Shown: positions 48,524-62,000 of the stretch, one piece after another | Layout: every line of letters begins with the position of its first letter | How positions within the stretch are numbered: position 1 is the stretch's first letter | Source: Siphonodentalium dalli | Taxonomy: Eukaryota > Mollusca > Scaphopoda > Gadilida > Siphonodentaliidae | NCBI GenBank assembly: GCA_032622095.1 | Contig: CP136063.1 | Span: 272,485,426 to 272,549,425 of the forward strand | Direction of reading: 5' to 3' | DNA: 64,000 nt | The notes under the pieces: model-generated | Told to the model about the DNA's origin: nothing | Database searches by the model: none | What the model saw: only the letters and a program-made list of their open reading frames with translations | Made by a program: the position numbers and the translations under genes

Positions 48524-51500
48524 ATACTTTTCGAATATCTCTGGCCTCCATCGTCATAATACCGCAAGTAGGTAATCGTTTTGAAGTACTAGAAATTCCC
48601 CATCGAATGACACCAAACACGTGACGATCGGTTGAAGGAATTTAAATTCATAGTGCATTTTCTGTAAACTTGAACAAAAGGAAGGGGCCACAATTTCTAC
48701 ATTTGTCAACCGATTCATAAAATTTACTCACAATGATACTCAGTACATCATATAGATACTTCACAACCATTTTGGTTCAAATCGGCGACAAAAAAAAAGA
48801 GACAAATTTTGCCCCTCCCCTAGCCCGGAAAAATTTGAGCGGACCTTTGTCAAAATTTTCTGGTTTGGTCTTCTGTCTATGTTTAAGACGCTCACATAGA
48901 CCAAATCCAGCTGTTGCGCTTCGTCTAGGAGAAGATCTGGGCACAAGCACTTTCTACACATGGACTTTATTAGTACATTTTTCGATGTGTTATAACTTGG
49001 CCATTTCTCAACCGATTTACAAAATTCTTTCACGAGTAGCATCAGTACGTCGTATAGATACACGAAAGTAAAAATGGTTGGAATCGGTGACAAAAAAAAA
49101 TTTGACAAATTTTGCACCCCTCCCCAGGTCGACAAATTGTATTCGGACCTTGGTGAAAATTTTCTCGATTCGTGCCCTTTCGTTAGTTAACACGGTCACG
49201 TAACCCGAATTCAGCTGCTTGGCTTCTTATAGGAGAAGATCTGGGCACAAACATTTTCCAAAAATTTTGATTAAGGGCCATAACTCTGGAAAGAAAGTTA
49301 GGACATAAACCTAAATGTTTCATTCAGTTGTAACTTGGCAAGGTGCATATACCTACCAAATTTCAATGATTTATCTTTTTAACTTTCTGAGATATAAGGG
49401 TTACAAAATATATTAAGAAGAAGAAGAAGAAGTAGCATAAATAATGAAAAATAAAAATAAAAAATTGAATAACAATATACATCCATATTAAAATATGGAA
49501 GTATAATAAGGGAATCGCGCGGAATTGATTGGAATGTCTATAGTATAGTTTATTGACATTTCTGTATTCAGTTTGAACGTTCTGGTGTGACCCCCACCCA
49601 TGCCTCGAAATTTGGTGACGCGGGTAGAAAATTCGCCATATCTCGGCCAATTTTCGTGATATCGAGCTGATTTGTGCGTCATTGTGTTCGTATTTGATGC
49701 CCCTTTAATATTTAGCAGAGTTCTGGTAAGGTATTGTGGCGATATTCTACTATGTAGGCCAATATGTATGTTGTTCAGTACATACTTTTCGAATATCTCT
49801 GGCCTCCATCGTCATAATACCGCAAGTAGGTAATCGTTTTGAAGTACTAGAAATTCCCCATCGAATGACACCAAACACGTGACGATCGGTTGAAGGAATT
49901 TAAATTCATAGTGCATTTTCTGTAAACTTGAACAAAAGGAAGGGGCCACAATTTCTACATTTGTCAACCGATTCATAAATTTACTCACAATGATACTCAG
50001 TACATCATATAGATACTTCACAACCATTTTGGTTCAAATCGGCGACAAAAAAAAGGAGACAAATTTTGCCCCTCCCCTAGCCCGGAAAAATTTGAGCGGA
50101 CCTTTGTCAAAATTTTCTGGTTTGGTCTTCTGTCTATGTTTAAGACGCTCACATAGACCAAATCCAGCTGTTGCGCTTCGTCTAGGAGAAGATCTGGGCA
50201 CAAGCACTTTCTACACATGGACTTTATTAGTACATTTTTCGATGTGTTATAACTTGGCCATTTCTCAACCGATTTACAAAATTCTTTCACGAGTAGCATC
50301 AGTACGTCGTATAGATACACGAAAGTAAAAATGGTTGGAATCGGTGACAAAAAAAAATTTGACAAATTTTGCACCCCTCCCCAGGTTGACAAATTGTATT
50401 CGGACCTTGGTGAAAATTTTCTCGATTCGTGCCCTTTCGTTAGTTAACACGGTCACGTAACCCGAATTCAGCTGCTTGGCTTCTTATAGGAGAAGATCTG
50501 GGCACAAACATTTTCCAAAAAATTTGATTAAGGGCCATAACTCTGGAAAGAAAGTTAGGACATAAACCTAAATGTTTCATTCAGTTGTAACTTGGCAAGG
50601 TGCATATACCTACCAAATTTCAATGATTTATCTTTTTAACTTTCTGAGATATAAGGGTTACAAAATATATTAAGAAGAAGAAGAAGAAGTAGCATAAATA
50701 ATGAAAAATAAAAATAAAAAATTGAATAACAATATACATCCATATTAAAATATGGAAGTATAATAAGGGAATCGCGCGGAATTGATTGGAATGTCTATAA
50801 TATAGTTTATTGACATTTCTGTATTCAGTTTGAACGTTCTGGTGTGACCCCCACCCATGCCTCGAAATTTGGTGACGCGGGTAGAAAATTCGCCATATCT
50901 CGGCCAATTTTCGTGATATCGAGCTAATTTGTGCGTCATTGTGTTCGTATTTGATGCCCCTTTAATATTTAGCAGGGTTCTGGTAAGGTATTGTGGCGAT
51001 ATTCTACTATGTAGGCCAATATGTATGTTGTTTAGTACATACTTTTCGAATATCTCTGGCCTCCATCGTCATAATACCGCAAGTAGGTAATCGTTTTGAA
51101 GTACTAGAAATTCCCCATCGAATGACACCAAACACGTGACGATCGGTTGAAGGAATTTAAATTCATAGTGCATTTTCTGTAAACTTGAACAAAAGGAAGG
51201 GGCCACAATTTCTACATTTGTCAACCGATTCATAAAATTTACTCACAATGATACTCAGTACATCATATAGATACTTCACAACCATTTTGGTTCAAATCGG
51301 CGACAAAAAAAAGGAGACAAATTTTGCCCCTCCCCTAGCCCGGAAAAATTTGAGCGGACCTTTGTCAAAATTTTCTGGTTTGGTCTTCTGTCTATGTTTA
51401 AGACGCTCACATAGACCAAATCCAGCTGTTGCGCTTCGTCTAGGAGAAGATCTGGGCACAAGCACTTTCTACACATGGACTTTATTAGTACATTTGTCGA

Positions 51501-54500
51501 TGTGTTATAACTTGGCCATTTCTCAACCGATTTACAAAATTCTTTCACGAGTAGCATCAGTACGTCGTATAGATACACGAAAGTAAAAATGGTTGGAATC
51601 GGTGACAAAAAAAAATTTGACAAATTTTGCACCCCTCCCCAGGTCGACAAATTGTATTCGGACCTTGGTGAAAATTTTCTCGATTCGTGCCCTTTCGTTA
51701 GTTAACACGGTCACGTAACCCGAATTCAGCTGCTTGGCTTCTTATAGGAGAAGATCTGGGCACAAACATTTTCCAAAAATTTTGATTAAGGGCCATAACT
51801 CTGGAAAGAAAGTTAGGACATAAACCTAAATGTTTCATTCAGTTGTAACTTGGCAAGGTGCATATACCTACCAAATTTCAATGATTTATCTTTTTAACTT
51901 TCTGAGATATAAGGGTTACAAAATATATTAAGAAGAAGAAGAAGAAGTAGCATAAATAATGAAAAATAAAAATAAAAAATTGAATAACAATATACATCCA
52001 TATTAAAATATGGAAGTATAATAAGGGAATCGCGCGGAATTGATTGGAATGTCTATAGTATAGTTTATTGACATTTCTGTATTCAGTTTGAACGTTCTGG
52101 TGTGACCCCCACCCATGCCTCGAAATTTGGTGACGCGGGTAGAAAATTCGCCATATCTCGGCCAATTTTCGTGATATCGAGCTAATTTGTGCGTCATTGT
52201 GTTCGTATTTGATGCCCCTTTAATATTTAGCAGAGTTCTGGTAAGGTATTGTGGCGATATTCTACTATGTAGGCCAATATGTATGTTGTTCAGTACATAC
52301 TTTTCGAATATCTCTGGCCTCCATCGTCATAATACCGCAAGTAGGTAATCGTTTTGAAGTACTAGAAATTCCCCATCGAATGACACCAAACACGTGACGA
52401 TCGGTTGAAGGAATTTAAATTCATAGTGCATTTTCTGTAAACTTGAACAAAAGGAAGGGGCCACAATTTCTACATTTGTCAACCGATTCATAAAATTTAC
52501 TCACAATGATACTCAGTACATCATATAGATACTTCACAACCATTTTGGTTCAAATCGGCGACAAAAAAAAGGAGACAAATTTTGCCCCTCCCCTAGCCCG
52601 GAAAAATTTGAGCGGACCTTTGTCAAAATTTTCTGGTTTGGTCTTCTGTCTATGTTTAAGACGCTCACATAGACCAAATCCAGCTGTTGCGCTTCGTCTA
52701 GGAGAAGATCTGGGCACAAGCACTTTCTACACATGGACTTTATTAGTACATTTTTCGATGTGTTATAACTTGGCCATTTCTCAACCGATTTACAAAATTC
52801 TTTCACGAGTAGCATCAGTACGTCGTATAGATACACGAAAGTAAAAATGGTTGGAATCGGTGACAAAAAAAAATTTGACAAATTTTGCACCCCTCCCCAG
52901 GTCGACAAATTGTATTCGGACCTTGGTGAAAATTTTCTCGATTCGTGCCCTTTCGTTAGTTAACACGGTCACGTAACCCGAATTCAGCTGCTTGGCTTCT
53001 TATAGGAGAAGATCTGGGCACAAACATTTTCCAAAAAATTTGATTAAGGGCCATAACTCTGGAAAGAAAGTTAGGACATAAACCTAAATGTTTCATTCAG
53101 TTGTAACTTGGCAAGGTGCATATACCTACCAAATTTCAATGATTTATCTTTTTAACTTTCTGAGATATAAGGGTTACAAAATATATTAAGAAGAAGAAGA
53201 AGAAGTAGCATAAATAATGAAAAATAAAAATAAAAAATTGAATAACAATATACATCCATATTAAAATATGGAAGTATAATAAGGGAATCGCGCGGAATTG
53301 ATTGGAATGTCTATAGTATAGTTTATTGACATTTCTGTATTCAGTTTGAACGTTCTGGTGTGACCCCCACCCATGCCTCGAAATTTGGTGACGCGGGTAG
53401 AAAATTCGCCATATCTCGGCCAATTTTCGTGATATCGAGCTAATTTGTGCGTCATTGTGTTCGTATTTGATGCCCCTTTAATATTTAGCAGGGTTCTGGT
53501 AAGGTATTGTGGCGATATTCTACTATGTAGGCCAATATGTATGCTGTTTAGTACATACTTTTCGAATATCTCTGGCCTCCATCGTCATAATACCGCAAGT
53601 AGGTAATCGTTTTGAAGTACTAGAAATTCCCCATCGAATGACACCAAACACGTGACGATCGGTTGAAGGAATTTAAATTCATAGTGCATTTTCTGTAAAC
53701 TTGAACAAAAGGAAGGGGCCACAATTTCTACATTTGTCAACCGATTCATAAAATTTACTCACAATGATACTCAGTACATCATATAGATACTTCACAACCA
53801 TTTTGGTTCAAATCGGCGACAAAAAAAAAGAGACAAATTTTGCCCCTCCCCTAGCCCGGAAAAATTTGAGCGGACCTTTGTCAAAATTTTCTGGTTTGGT
53901 CTTCTGTCTATGTTTAAGACGCTCACATAGACCAAATCCAGCTGTTGCGCTTCGTCTAGGAGAAGATCTGGGCACAAGCACTTTCTACACATGGACTTTA
54001 TTAGTACATTTTTCGATGTGTTATAACTTGGCCATTTCTCAACCGATTTACAAAATTCTTTCACGAGTAGCATCAGTACGTCGTATAGATACACGAAAGT
54101 AAAAATGGTTGGAATCGGTGACAAAAAAAAATTTGACAAATTTTGCACCCCTCCCCAGGTCGACAAATTGTATTCGGACCTTGGTGAAAATTTTCTCGAT
54201 TCGTGCCCTTTCGTTAGTTAACACGGTCACGTAACCCGAATTCAGCTGCTTGGCTTCTTATAGGAGAAGATCTGGGCACAAACATTTTCCAAAAATTTTG
54301 ATTAAGGGCCATAACTCTGGAAAGAAAGTTAGGACATAAACCTAAATGTTTCATTCAGTTGTAACTTGGCAAGGTGCATATACCTACCAAATTTCAATGA
54401 TTTATCTTTTTAACTTTCTGAGATATAAGGGTTACAAAATATATTAAGAAGAAGAAGAAGAAGTAGCATAAATAATGAAAAATAAAAATAAAAAATTGAA

Positions 54501-54812
54501 TAACAATATACATCCATATTAAAATATGGAAGTATAATAAGGGAATCGCGCGGAATTGATTGGAATGTCTATAGTATAGTTTATTGACATTTCTGTATTC
54601 AGTTTGAACGTTCTGGTGTGACCCCCACCCATGCCTCGAAATTTGGTGACGCGGGTAGAAAATTCGCCATATCTCGGCCAATTTTCGTGATATCGAGCTA
54701 ATTTGTGCGTCATTGTGTTCGTATTTGATGCCCCTTTAATATTTAGCAGGGTTCTGGTAAGGTATTGTGGCGATATTCTACTATGTAGGCCAATATGTAT
54801 GTTGTTCAGTAC
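48524..54812. repeat. Dimeric pattern in B (~2,515 bp)
   Basis: TTGTTTAGTACAT or its CTGTTTAG derivative occurs at about 48,517, 51,029 and 53,545, alternating with GCAGAGTTCTGG at about 49,714 and 52,231. CCAAAAAATTTGATT occurs at about 50,514 and 53,032. All recurrences are 2,512-2,518 bp apart, twice the monomer length. Confidence 0.8.
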
Positions 54813-56054
54813 ATACTTTTCGAATATCTCTGGCCTCCATCGTCATAATACCGCAAGTAGGTAATCGTTTTGAAGTACTAGAAATTCCCCATCGAATGAC
54901 ACCAAACACGTGACGATCGGTTGAAGGAATTTAAATTCATAGTGCATTTTCTGTAAACTTGAACAAAAGGAAGGGGCCACAATTTCTACATTTGTCAACC
55001 GATTCATAAAATTTACTCACAATGATACTCAGTACATCATATAGATACTTCACAACCATTTTGGTTCAAATCGGCGACAAAAAAAAGAGACAAATTTTGC
55101 CCCTCCCCTAGCCCGGAAAAATTTGAGCGGACCTTTGTCAAAATTTTCTGGTTTGGTCTTCTGTCTATGTTTAAGACGCTCACATAGACCAAATCCAGCT
55201 GTTGCGCTTCGTCTAGGAGAAGATCTGGGCACAAGCACTTTCTACACATGGACTTTATTAGTACATTTTTCGATTTGTTATAACTTGGTCATTTCTCAAC
55301 CGATTTACAAAATTCTTTCACGAGTAGCATCAGTATATCGTATAGATACACGACAGAAAAAATGGTTGGAATCGGAGACAAGAATTTTTTTTACAAATTT
55401 TGAACCCCTCCCCAGGTTAACAAATTGTTTTCGGACCTTGGTGAAAATTTCCCCGATTCGTACCCTTTCGTTAGTTAACACGATTACGAGAACCGAATTC
55501 AGCTGCTAGACTTCTTATAGGAGAAGATCTGGGCACAAACTTTTTCCATTTTTTTTGTTTAAGCGCCATAACTCTGGAAATAAAGTTGGGACACAAACCT
55601 AAATGTTTCGATTCCATGTACCTTGGCAAGGTGCATATACCTACCAAATTGCAATGTCCTACCTTTTAAACTTTCTGAGATATAAGAGTTACAAAATATA
55701 TTAAGAACTATAAATAATGAAAAAGAAAAATAAAAATATGAATAACAATATACTTCCATATTAAAATATGGAAGTATAATAAGGGAATCGCGCGGAATTG
55801 ATTGGAATGTGGATAGTATAGTTTATTGACATTTCTGTGTTCAGTTGGAACGTTCTGGTGTGACCCCCACCCATGCATCGAAATTTGGTGACGCGGATAG
55901 AAAAGTCGCCATATATCTGCCAATTTTCGATATATCGAGCTAATTTTTGCGTCATTGTGTTCGTACTTGATGCCCCTTTAAAAGTTAGCGGGGTTCTGGT
56001 AAGGTATTGTGGCGACATTCTACTATGTAGGCCAATATGTATGTTGTTCAGTAT
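54813..56054. repeat. Hybrid B/C monomer
   Basis: The left part has B markers (ATACCGCAAGTAGG, TTTTCTGGTTTGGTC, AAGACGCTC to about 55,177). The right part has C markers from CGATTTGTTATAACTTGGTC (about 55,271). The unit is 1,242 bp because the C-type tail lacks (AAG)6. It marks the boundary between subfamilies. Confidence 0.9.
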
Positions 56055-59000
56055 ATACTTTTCGAATATCTCTGGCCTCCATCGACATAATGCGGCAAGT
56101 GGGTAATCGTTTAGAAGTACTATAAATTCCCCATCGAATGACACCAAACACGTGATGATCGGTTAAAGGAATTTAAATTCATAGTGCATTTTCTGTAAAC
56201 TTGAACAAAAGGAAGGGGCCACAATTTCTACATTTTTCAACCGATTCATAAAATTCACTCATAATGACACTCAGTACATTTTATAGATACTTCACAACCA
56301 TTTTGGTTCAAATCGGAGACACAAAAAAATTGACAATTTTTGCCCCTCCCCTAGCCCGGAAAAATTTGAGCGGACCTTTGTCAAAATTTCGTGGTTTGGT
56401 CTTCTGTCTATGTTTAAGGCGCTCACATAGACCAAATCCAGCTGTTGCGCTTCGTCTAGGAGAAGATCTGGGCACAAGCACTTTCTACACATGGACTTTA
56501 TTAGTACATTTTTCGATTTGTTATAACTTGGTCATTTCTCAACCGATTTACAAAATTCTTTCACGAGTAGCATCAGTATATCGTATAGATACACGACAGA
56601 AAAAATGGTTGGAATCGGAGACAAGAATTTTTTTTACAAATTTTGAACCCCTCCCCAGGTTAACAAATTGTTTTCGGACCTTGGTGAAAATTTCCCCGAT
56701 TCGTACCCTTTCGTTAGTTAACACGATTACGAGATCCGAATTCAGCTGCTAGACTTCTTATAGGAGAAGATCTGGGCACAAACTTTTTCCATTTTTTTTG
56801 TTTAAGGGCCATAACTCTGGAAATAAAGTTGGGACACAAACCTAAATGTTTCGATTCCATGTACCTTGGCAAGGTGCATATACCTACCAAATTGCAATGT
56901 CCTACCTTTTAAACTTTCTGAGATATAAGAGTTACAAAATATATTAAGAACTATAAATAATGAAAAATAAAAATAAAAATATGAATAACAATATACTTCC
57001 ATATTAAAATATGGAAGTATAATAAGGGAATCGCGCGGAATTGATTGGAATGTGGATAGTATAGTTTATTGACATTTCTGTGTTCAGTTGGAACGTTCTG
57101 GTGTGACCCCCACCCATGCATCGAAATTTGGTGACGCGGATAGAAAAGTCGCCATATATCTGCCAATTTTCGATATATCGAGCTAATTTTTGCGTCATTG
57201 TGTTCGTACTTGATGCCCCTTTAAAAGTTAGCAGGGTTCTGGTAAGGTATTGTGGCGACATTCTACTATGTAGGCCAATATGTATGTTGTTCAGTATATA
57301 CTTTTCGAATATCTCTGGCCTCCATCGACATAATGCGGCAAGTGGGTAATCGTTTAGAAGTACTATAAATTCCCCATCGAATGACACCAAACACGTGATG
57401 ATCGGTTAAAGGAATTTAAATTCATAGTGCATTTTCTGTAAACTTGAACAAAAGGAAGGGGCCACAATTTCTACATTTTTCAACCGATTCATAAAATTCA
57501 CTCATAATGACACTCAGTACATTTTATAGATACTTCACAACCATTTTGGTTCAAATCGGAGACACAAAAAAATTGACAATTTTTGCCCCTCCCCTAGCCC
57601 GGAAAAATTTGAGCGGACCTTTGTCAAAATTTCGTGGTTTGGTCTTCTGTCTATGTTTAAGGCGCTCACATAGACCAAATCCAGCTGTTGCGCTTCGTCT
57701 AGGAGAAGATCTGGGCACAAGCACTTTCTACACATGGACTTTATTAGTACATTTTTCGATTTGTTATAACTTGGTCATTTCTCAACCGATTTACAAAATT
57801 CTTTCACGAGTAGCATCAGTATATCGTATAGATACACGACAGAAAAAATGGTTGGAATCGGAGACAAGAATTTTTTTTACAAATTTTGAACCCCTCCCCA
57901 GGTTAACAAATTGTTTTCGGACCTTGGTGAAAATTTCCCCGATTCGTACCCTTTCGTTAGTTAACACGATTACGAGAACCGAATTCAGCTGCTAGACTTC
58001 TTATAGGAGAAGATCTGGGCACAAACTTTTTCCATTTTTTTTGTTTAAGGGCCATAACTCTGGAAATAAAGTTGGGACACAAACCTAAATGTTTCGATTC
58101 CATGTACCTTGGCAAGGTGCATATACCTACCAAATTGCAATGTCCTACCTTTTAAACTTTCTGAGATATAAGAGTTACAAAATATATTAAGAACTATAAA
58201 TAATGAAAAAGTAAAATAAAAATATGAATAACAATATACTTCCATATTAAAATATGGAAGTATAATAAGGGAATCGCGCGGAATTGATTGGAATGTGGAT
58301 AGTATAGTTTATTGACATTTCTGTGTTCAGTTGGAACGTTCTGGTGTGACCCCCACCCATGCATCGAAATTTGGTGACGCGGATAGAAAAGTCGCCATAT
58401 ATCTGCCAATTTTCGATATATCGAGCTAATTTTTGCGTCATTGTGTTCGTACTTGATGCCCCTTTAAAAGTTAGCGGGGTTCTGGTAAGGTATTGTGGCG
58501 ACATTCTACTATGTAGGCCAATATGTATGTTGTTCAGTATATACTTTTCGAATATCTCTGGCCTCCATCGACATAATGCGGCAAGTGGGTAATCGTTTAG
58601 AAGTACTATAAATTCCCCATCGAATGACACCAAACACGTGATGATCGGTTAAAGGAATTTAAATTCATAGTGCATTTTCTGTAAACTTGAACAAAAGGAA
58701 GGGGCCACAATTTCTACATTTTTCAACCGATTCATAAAATTCACTCATAATGACACTCAGTACATTTTATAGATACTTCACAACCATTTTGGTTCAAATC
58801 GGAGACACAAAAAAATTGACAATTTTTGCCCCTCCCCTAGCCCGGAAAAATTTGAGCGGACCTTTGTCAAAATTTCGTGGTTTGGTCTTCTGTCTATGTT
58901 TAAGGCGCTCACATAGACCAAATCCAGCTGTTGCGCTTCGTCTAGGAGAAGATCTGGGCACAAGCACTTTCTACACATGGACTTTATTAGTACATTTTTC

Positions 59001-62000
59001 GATTTGTTATAACTTGGTCATTTCTCAACCGATTTACAAAATTCTTTCACGAGTAGCATCAGTATATCGTATAGATACACGACAGAAAAAATGGTTGGAA
59101 TCGGAGACAAGAATTTTTTTTACAAATTTTGAACCCCTCCCCAGGTTAACAAATTGTTTTCGGACCTTGGTGAAAATTTCCCCGATTCGTACCCTTTCGT
59201 TAGTTAACACGATTACGAGATCCGAATTCAGCTGCTAGACTTCTTATAGGAGAAGAACTGGGCACAAACTTTTTCCATTTTTTTTGTTTAAGGGCCATAA
59301 CTCTGGAAATAAAGTTGGGACACAAACCTAAATGTTTCGATTCCATGTACCTTGGCAAGGTGCATATACCTACCAAATTGCAATGTCCTACCTTTTAAAC
59401 TTTCTGAGATATAAGAGTTACAAAATATATTAAGAACTATAAATAATGAAAAAGTAAAATAAAAATATGAATAACAATATACTTCCATATTAAAATATGG
59501 AAGTATAATAAGGGAATCGCGCGGAATTGATTGGAATGTGGATAGTATAGTTTATTGACATTTCTGTGTTCAGTTGGAACGTTCTGGTGTGACCCCCACC
59601 CATGCATCGAAATTTGGTGACGCGGATAGAAAAGTCGCCATATATCTGCCAATTTTCGATATATCGAGCTAATTTTTGCGTCATTGTGTTCGTACTTGAT
59701 GCCCCTTTAAAAGTTAGCAGGGTTCTGGTAAGGTATTGTGGCGACATTCTACTATGTAGGCCAATATGTATGTTGTTCAGTATATACTTTTCGAATATCT
59801 CTGGCCTCCATCGACATAATGCGGCAAGTGGGTAATCGTTTAGAAGTACTATAAATTCCCCATCGAATGACACCAAACACGTGATGATCGGTTAAAGGAA
59901 TTTAAATTCATAGTGCATTTTCTGTAAACTTGAACAAAAGGAAGGGGCCACAATTTCTACATTTTTCAACCGATTCATAAAATTCACTCATAATGACACT
60001 CAGTACATTTTATAGATACTTCACAACCATTTTGGTTCAAATCGGAGACACAAAAAAATTGACAATTTTTGCCCCTCCCCTAGCCCGGAAAAATTTGAGC
60101 GGACCTTTGTCAAAATTTCGTGGTTTGGTCTTCTGTCTATGTTTAAGGCACTCACATAGACCAAATCCAGCTGTTGCGCTTCGTCTAGGAGAAGATCTGG
60201 GCACAAGCACTTTCTACACATGGACTTTATTAGTACATTTTTCGATTTGTTATAACTTGGTCATTTCTCAACCGATTTACAAAATTCTTTCACGAGTAGC
60301 ATCAGTATATCGTATAGATACACGACAGAAAAAATGGTTGGAATCGGAGACAAGAATTTTTTTTACAAATTTTGAACCCCTCCCCAGGTTAACAAATTGT
60401 TTTCGGACCTTGGTGAAAATTTCCCCGATTCGTACCCTTTCGTTAGTTAACACGATTACGAGAACCGAATTCAGCTGCTAGACTTCTTATAGGAGAAGAT
60501 CTGGGCACAAACTTTTTCCATTTTTTTTGTTTAAGGGCCATAACTCTGGAAATAAAGTTGGGACACAAACCTAAATGTTTCGATTCCATGTACCTTGGCA
60601 AGGTGCATATACCTACCAAATTGCAATGTCCTACCTTTTAAACTTTCTGAGATATAAGAGTTACAAAATATATTAAGAACTATAAATAATGAAAAAGAAA
60701 AAGAAAATATGAATAACAATATACTTCCATATTAAAATATGGAAGTATAATAAGGGAATCGCGCGGAATTGATTGGAATGTGGATAGTATAGTTTATTGA
60801 CATTTCTGTGTTCAGTTGGAACGTTCTGGTGTGACCCCCACCCATGCATCGAAATTTGGTGACGCGGATAGAAAAGTCGCCATATATCTGCCAATTTTCG
60901 ATATATCGAGCTAATTTTTGCGTCATTGTGTTCGTACTTGATGCCCCTTTAAAAGTTAGCGGGGTTCTGGTAAGGTATTGTGGCGACATTCTACTATGTA
61001 GGCCAATATGTATGTTGTTCAGTATATACTTTTCGAATATCTCTGGCCTCCATCGACATAATGCGGCAAGTGGGTAATCGTTTAGAAGTACTATAAATTC
61101 CCCATCGAATGACACCAAACACGTGATGATCGGTTAAAGGAATTTAAATTCATAGTGCATTTTCTGTAAACTTGAACAAACGGAAGGGGCCACAATTTCT
61201 ACATTTTTCAACCGATTCATAAAATTCACTCATAATGACACTCAGTACATTTTATAGATACTTCACAACCATTTTGGTTCAAATCGGAGACACAAAAAAA
61301 TTGACAATTTTTGCCCCTCCCCTAGCCCGGAAAAATTTGAGCGGACCTTTGTCAAAATTTCGTGGTTTGGTCTTCTGTCTATGTTTAAGGCGCTCACATA
61401 GACCAAATCCAGCTGTTGCGCTTCGTCTAGGAGAAGATCTGGGCACAAGCACTTTCTACACATGGACTTTATTAGTACATTTTTCGATTTGTTATAACTT
61501 GGTCATTTCTCAACCGATTTACAAAATTCTTTCACGAGTAGCATCAGTATATCGTATAGATACACGACAGAAAAAATGGTTGGAATCGGAGACAAGAATT
61601 TTTTTTACAAATTTTGAACCCCTCCCCAGGTTAACAAATTGTTTTCGGACCTTGGTGAAAATTTCCCCGATTCGTACCCTTTCGTTAGTTAACACGATTA
61701 CGAGATCCGAATTCAGCTGCTAGACTTCTTATAGGAGAAGATCTGGGCACAAACTTTTTCCATTTTTTTTGTTTAAGGGCCATAACTCTGGAAATAAAGT
61801 TGGGACACAAACCTAAATGTTTCGATTCCATGTACCTTGGCAAGGTGCATATACCTACCAAATTGCAATGTCCTACCTTTTAAACTTTCTGAGATATAAG
61901 AGTTACAAAATATATTAAGAACTATAAATAATGAAAAAGAAAAAGAAAATATGAATAACAATATACTTCCATATTAAAATATGGAAGTATAATAAGGGAA

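Larger units (their letters stand above)
22423..55200. repeat. Satellite subfamily B, main array (25 complete monomers)
   Basis: After a partial unit (22,423-23,358), complete monomers start at 23,359; 24,617; 25,875; 27,133; 28,391; 29,649; 30,908; 32,167; 33,426; 34,685; 35,944; 37,202; 38,461; 39,718; 40,976; 42,234; 43,492; 44,750; 46,008; 47,266; 48,524; 49,782; 51,039; 52,297 and 53,555. The mean period is about 1,258. All are in the same orientation and nearly identical. Recurrent differences define the sub-blocks listed separately. Length changes fall mostly in A-runs after GGTGAC and GGCGAC and in the CGGTCA(C/G) segment. There are no genes. Role is unknown; pericentromeric or heterochromatic location is possible but not shown. 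Confidence 0.97.
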
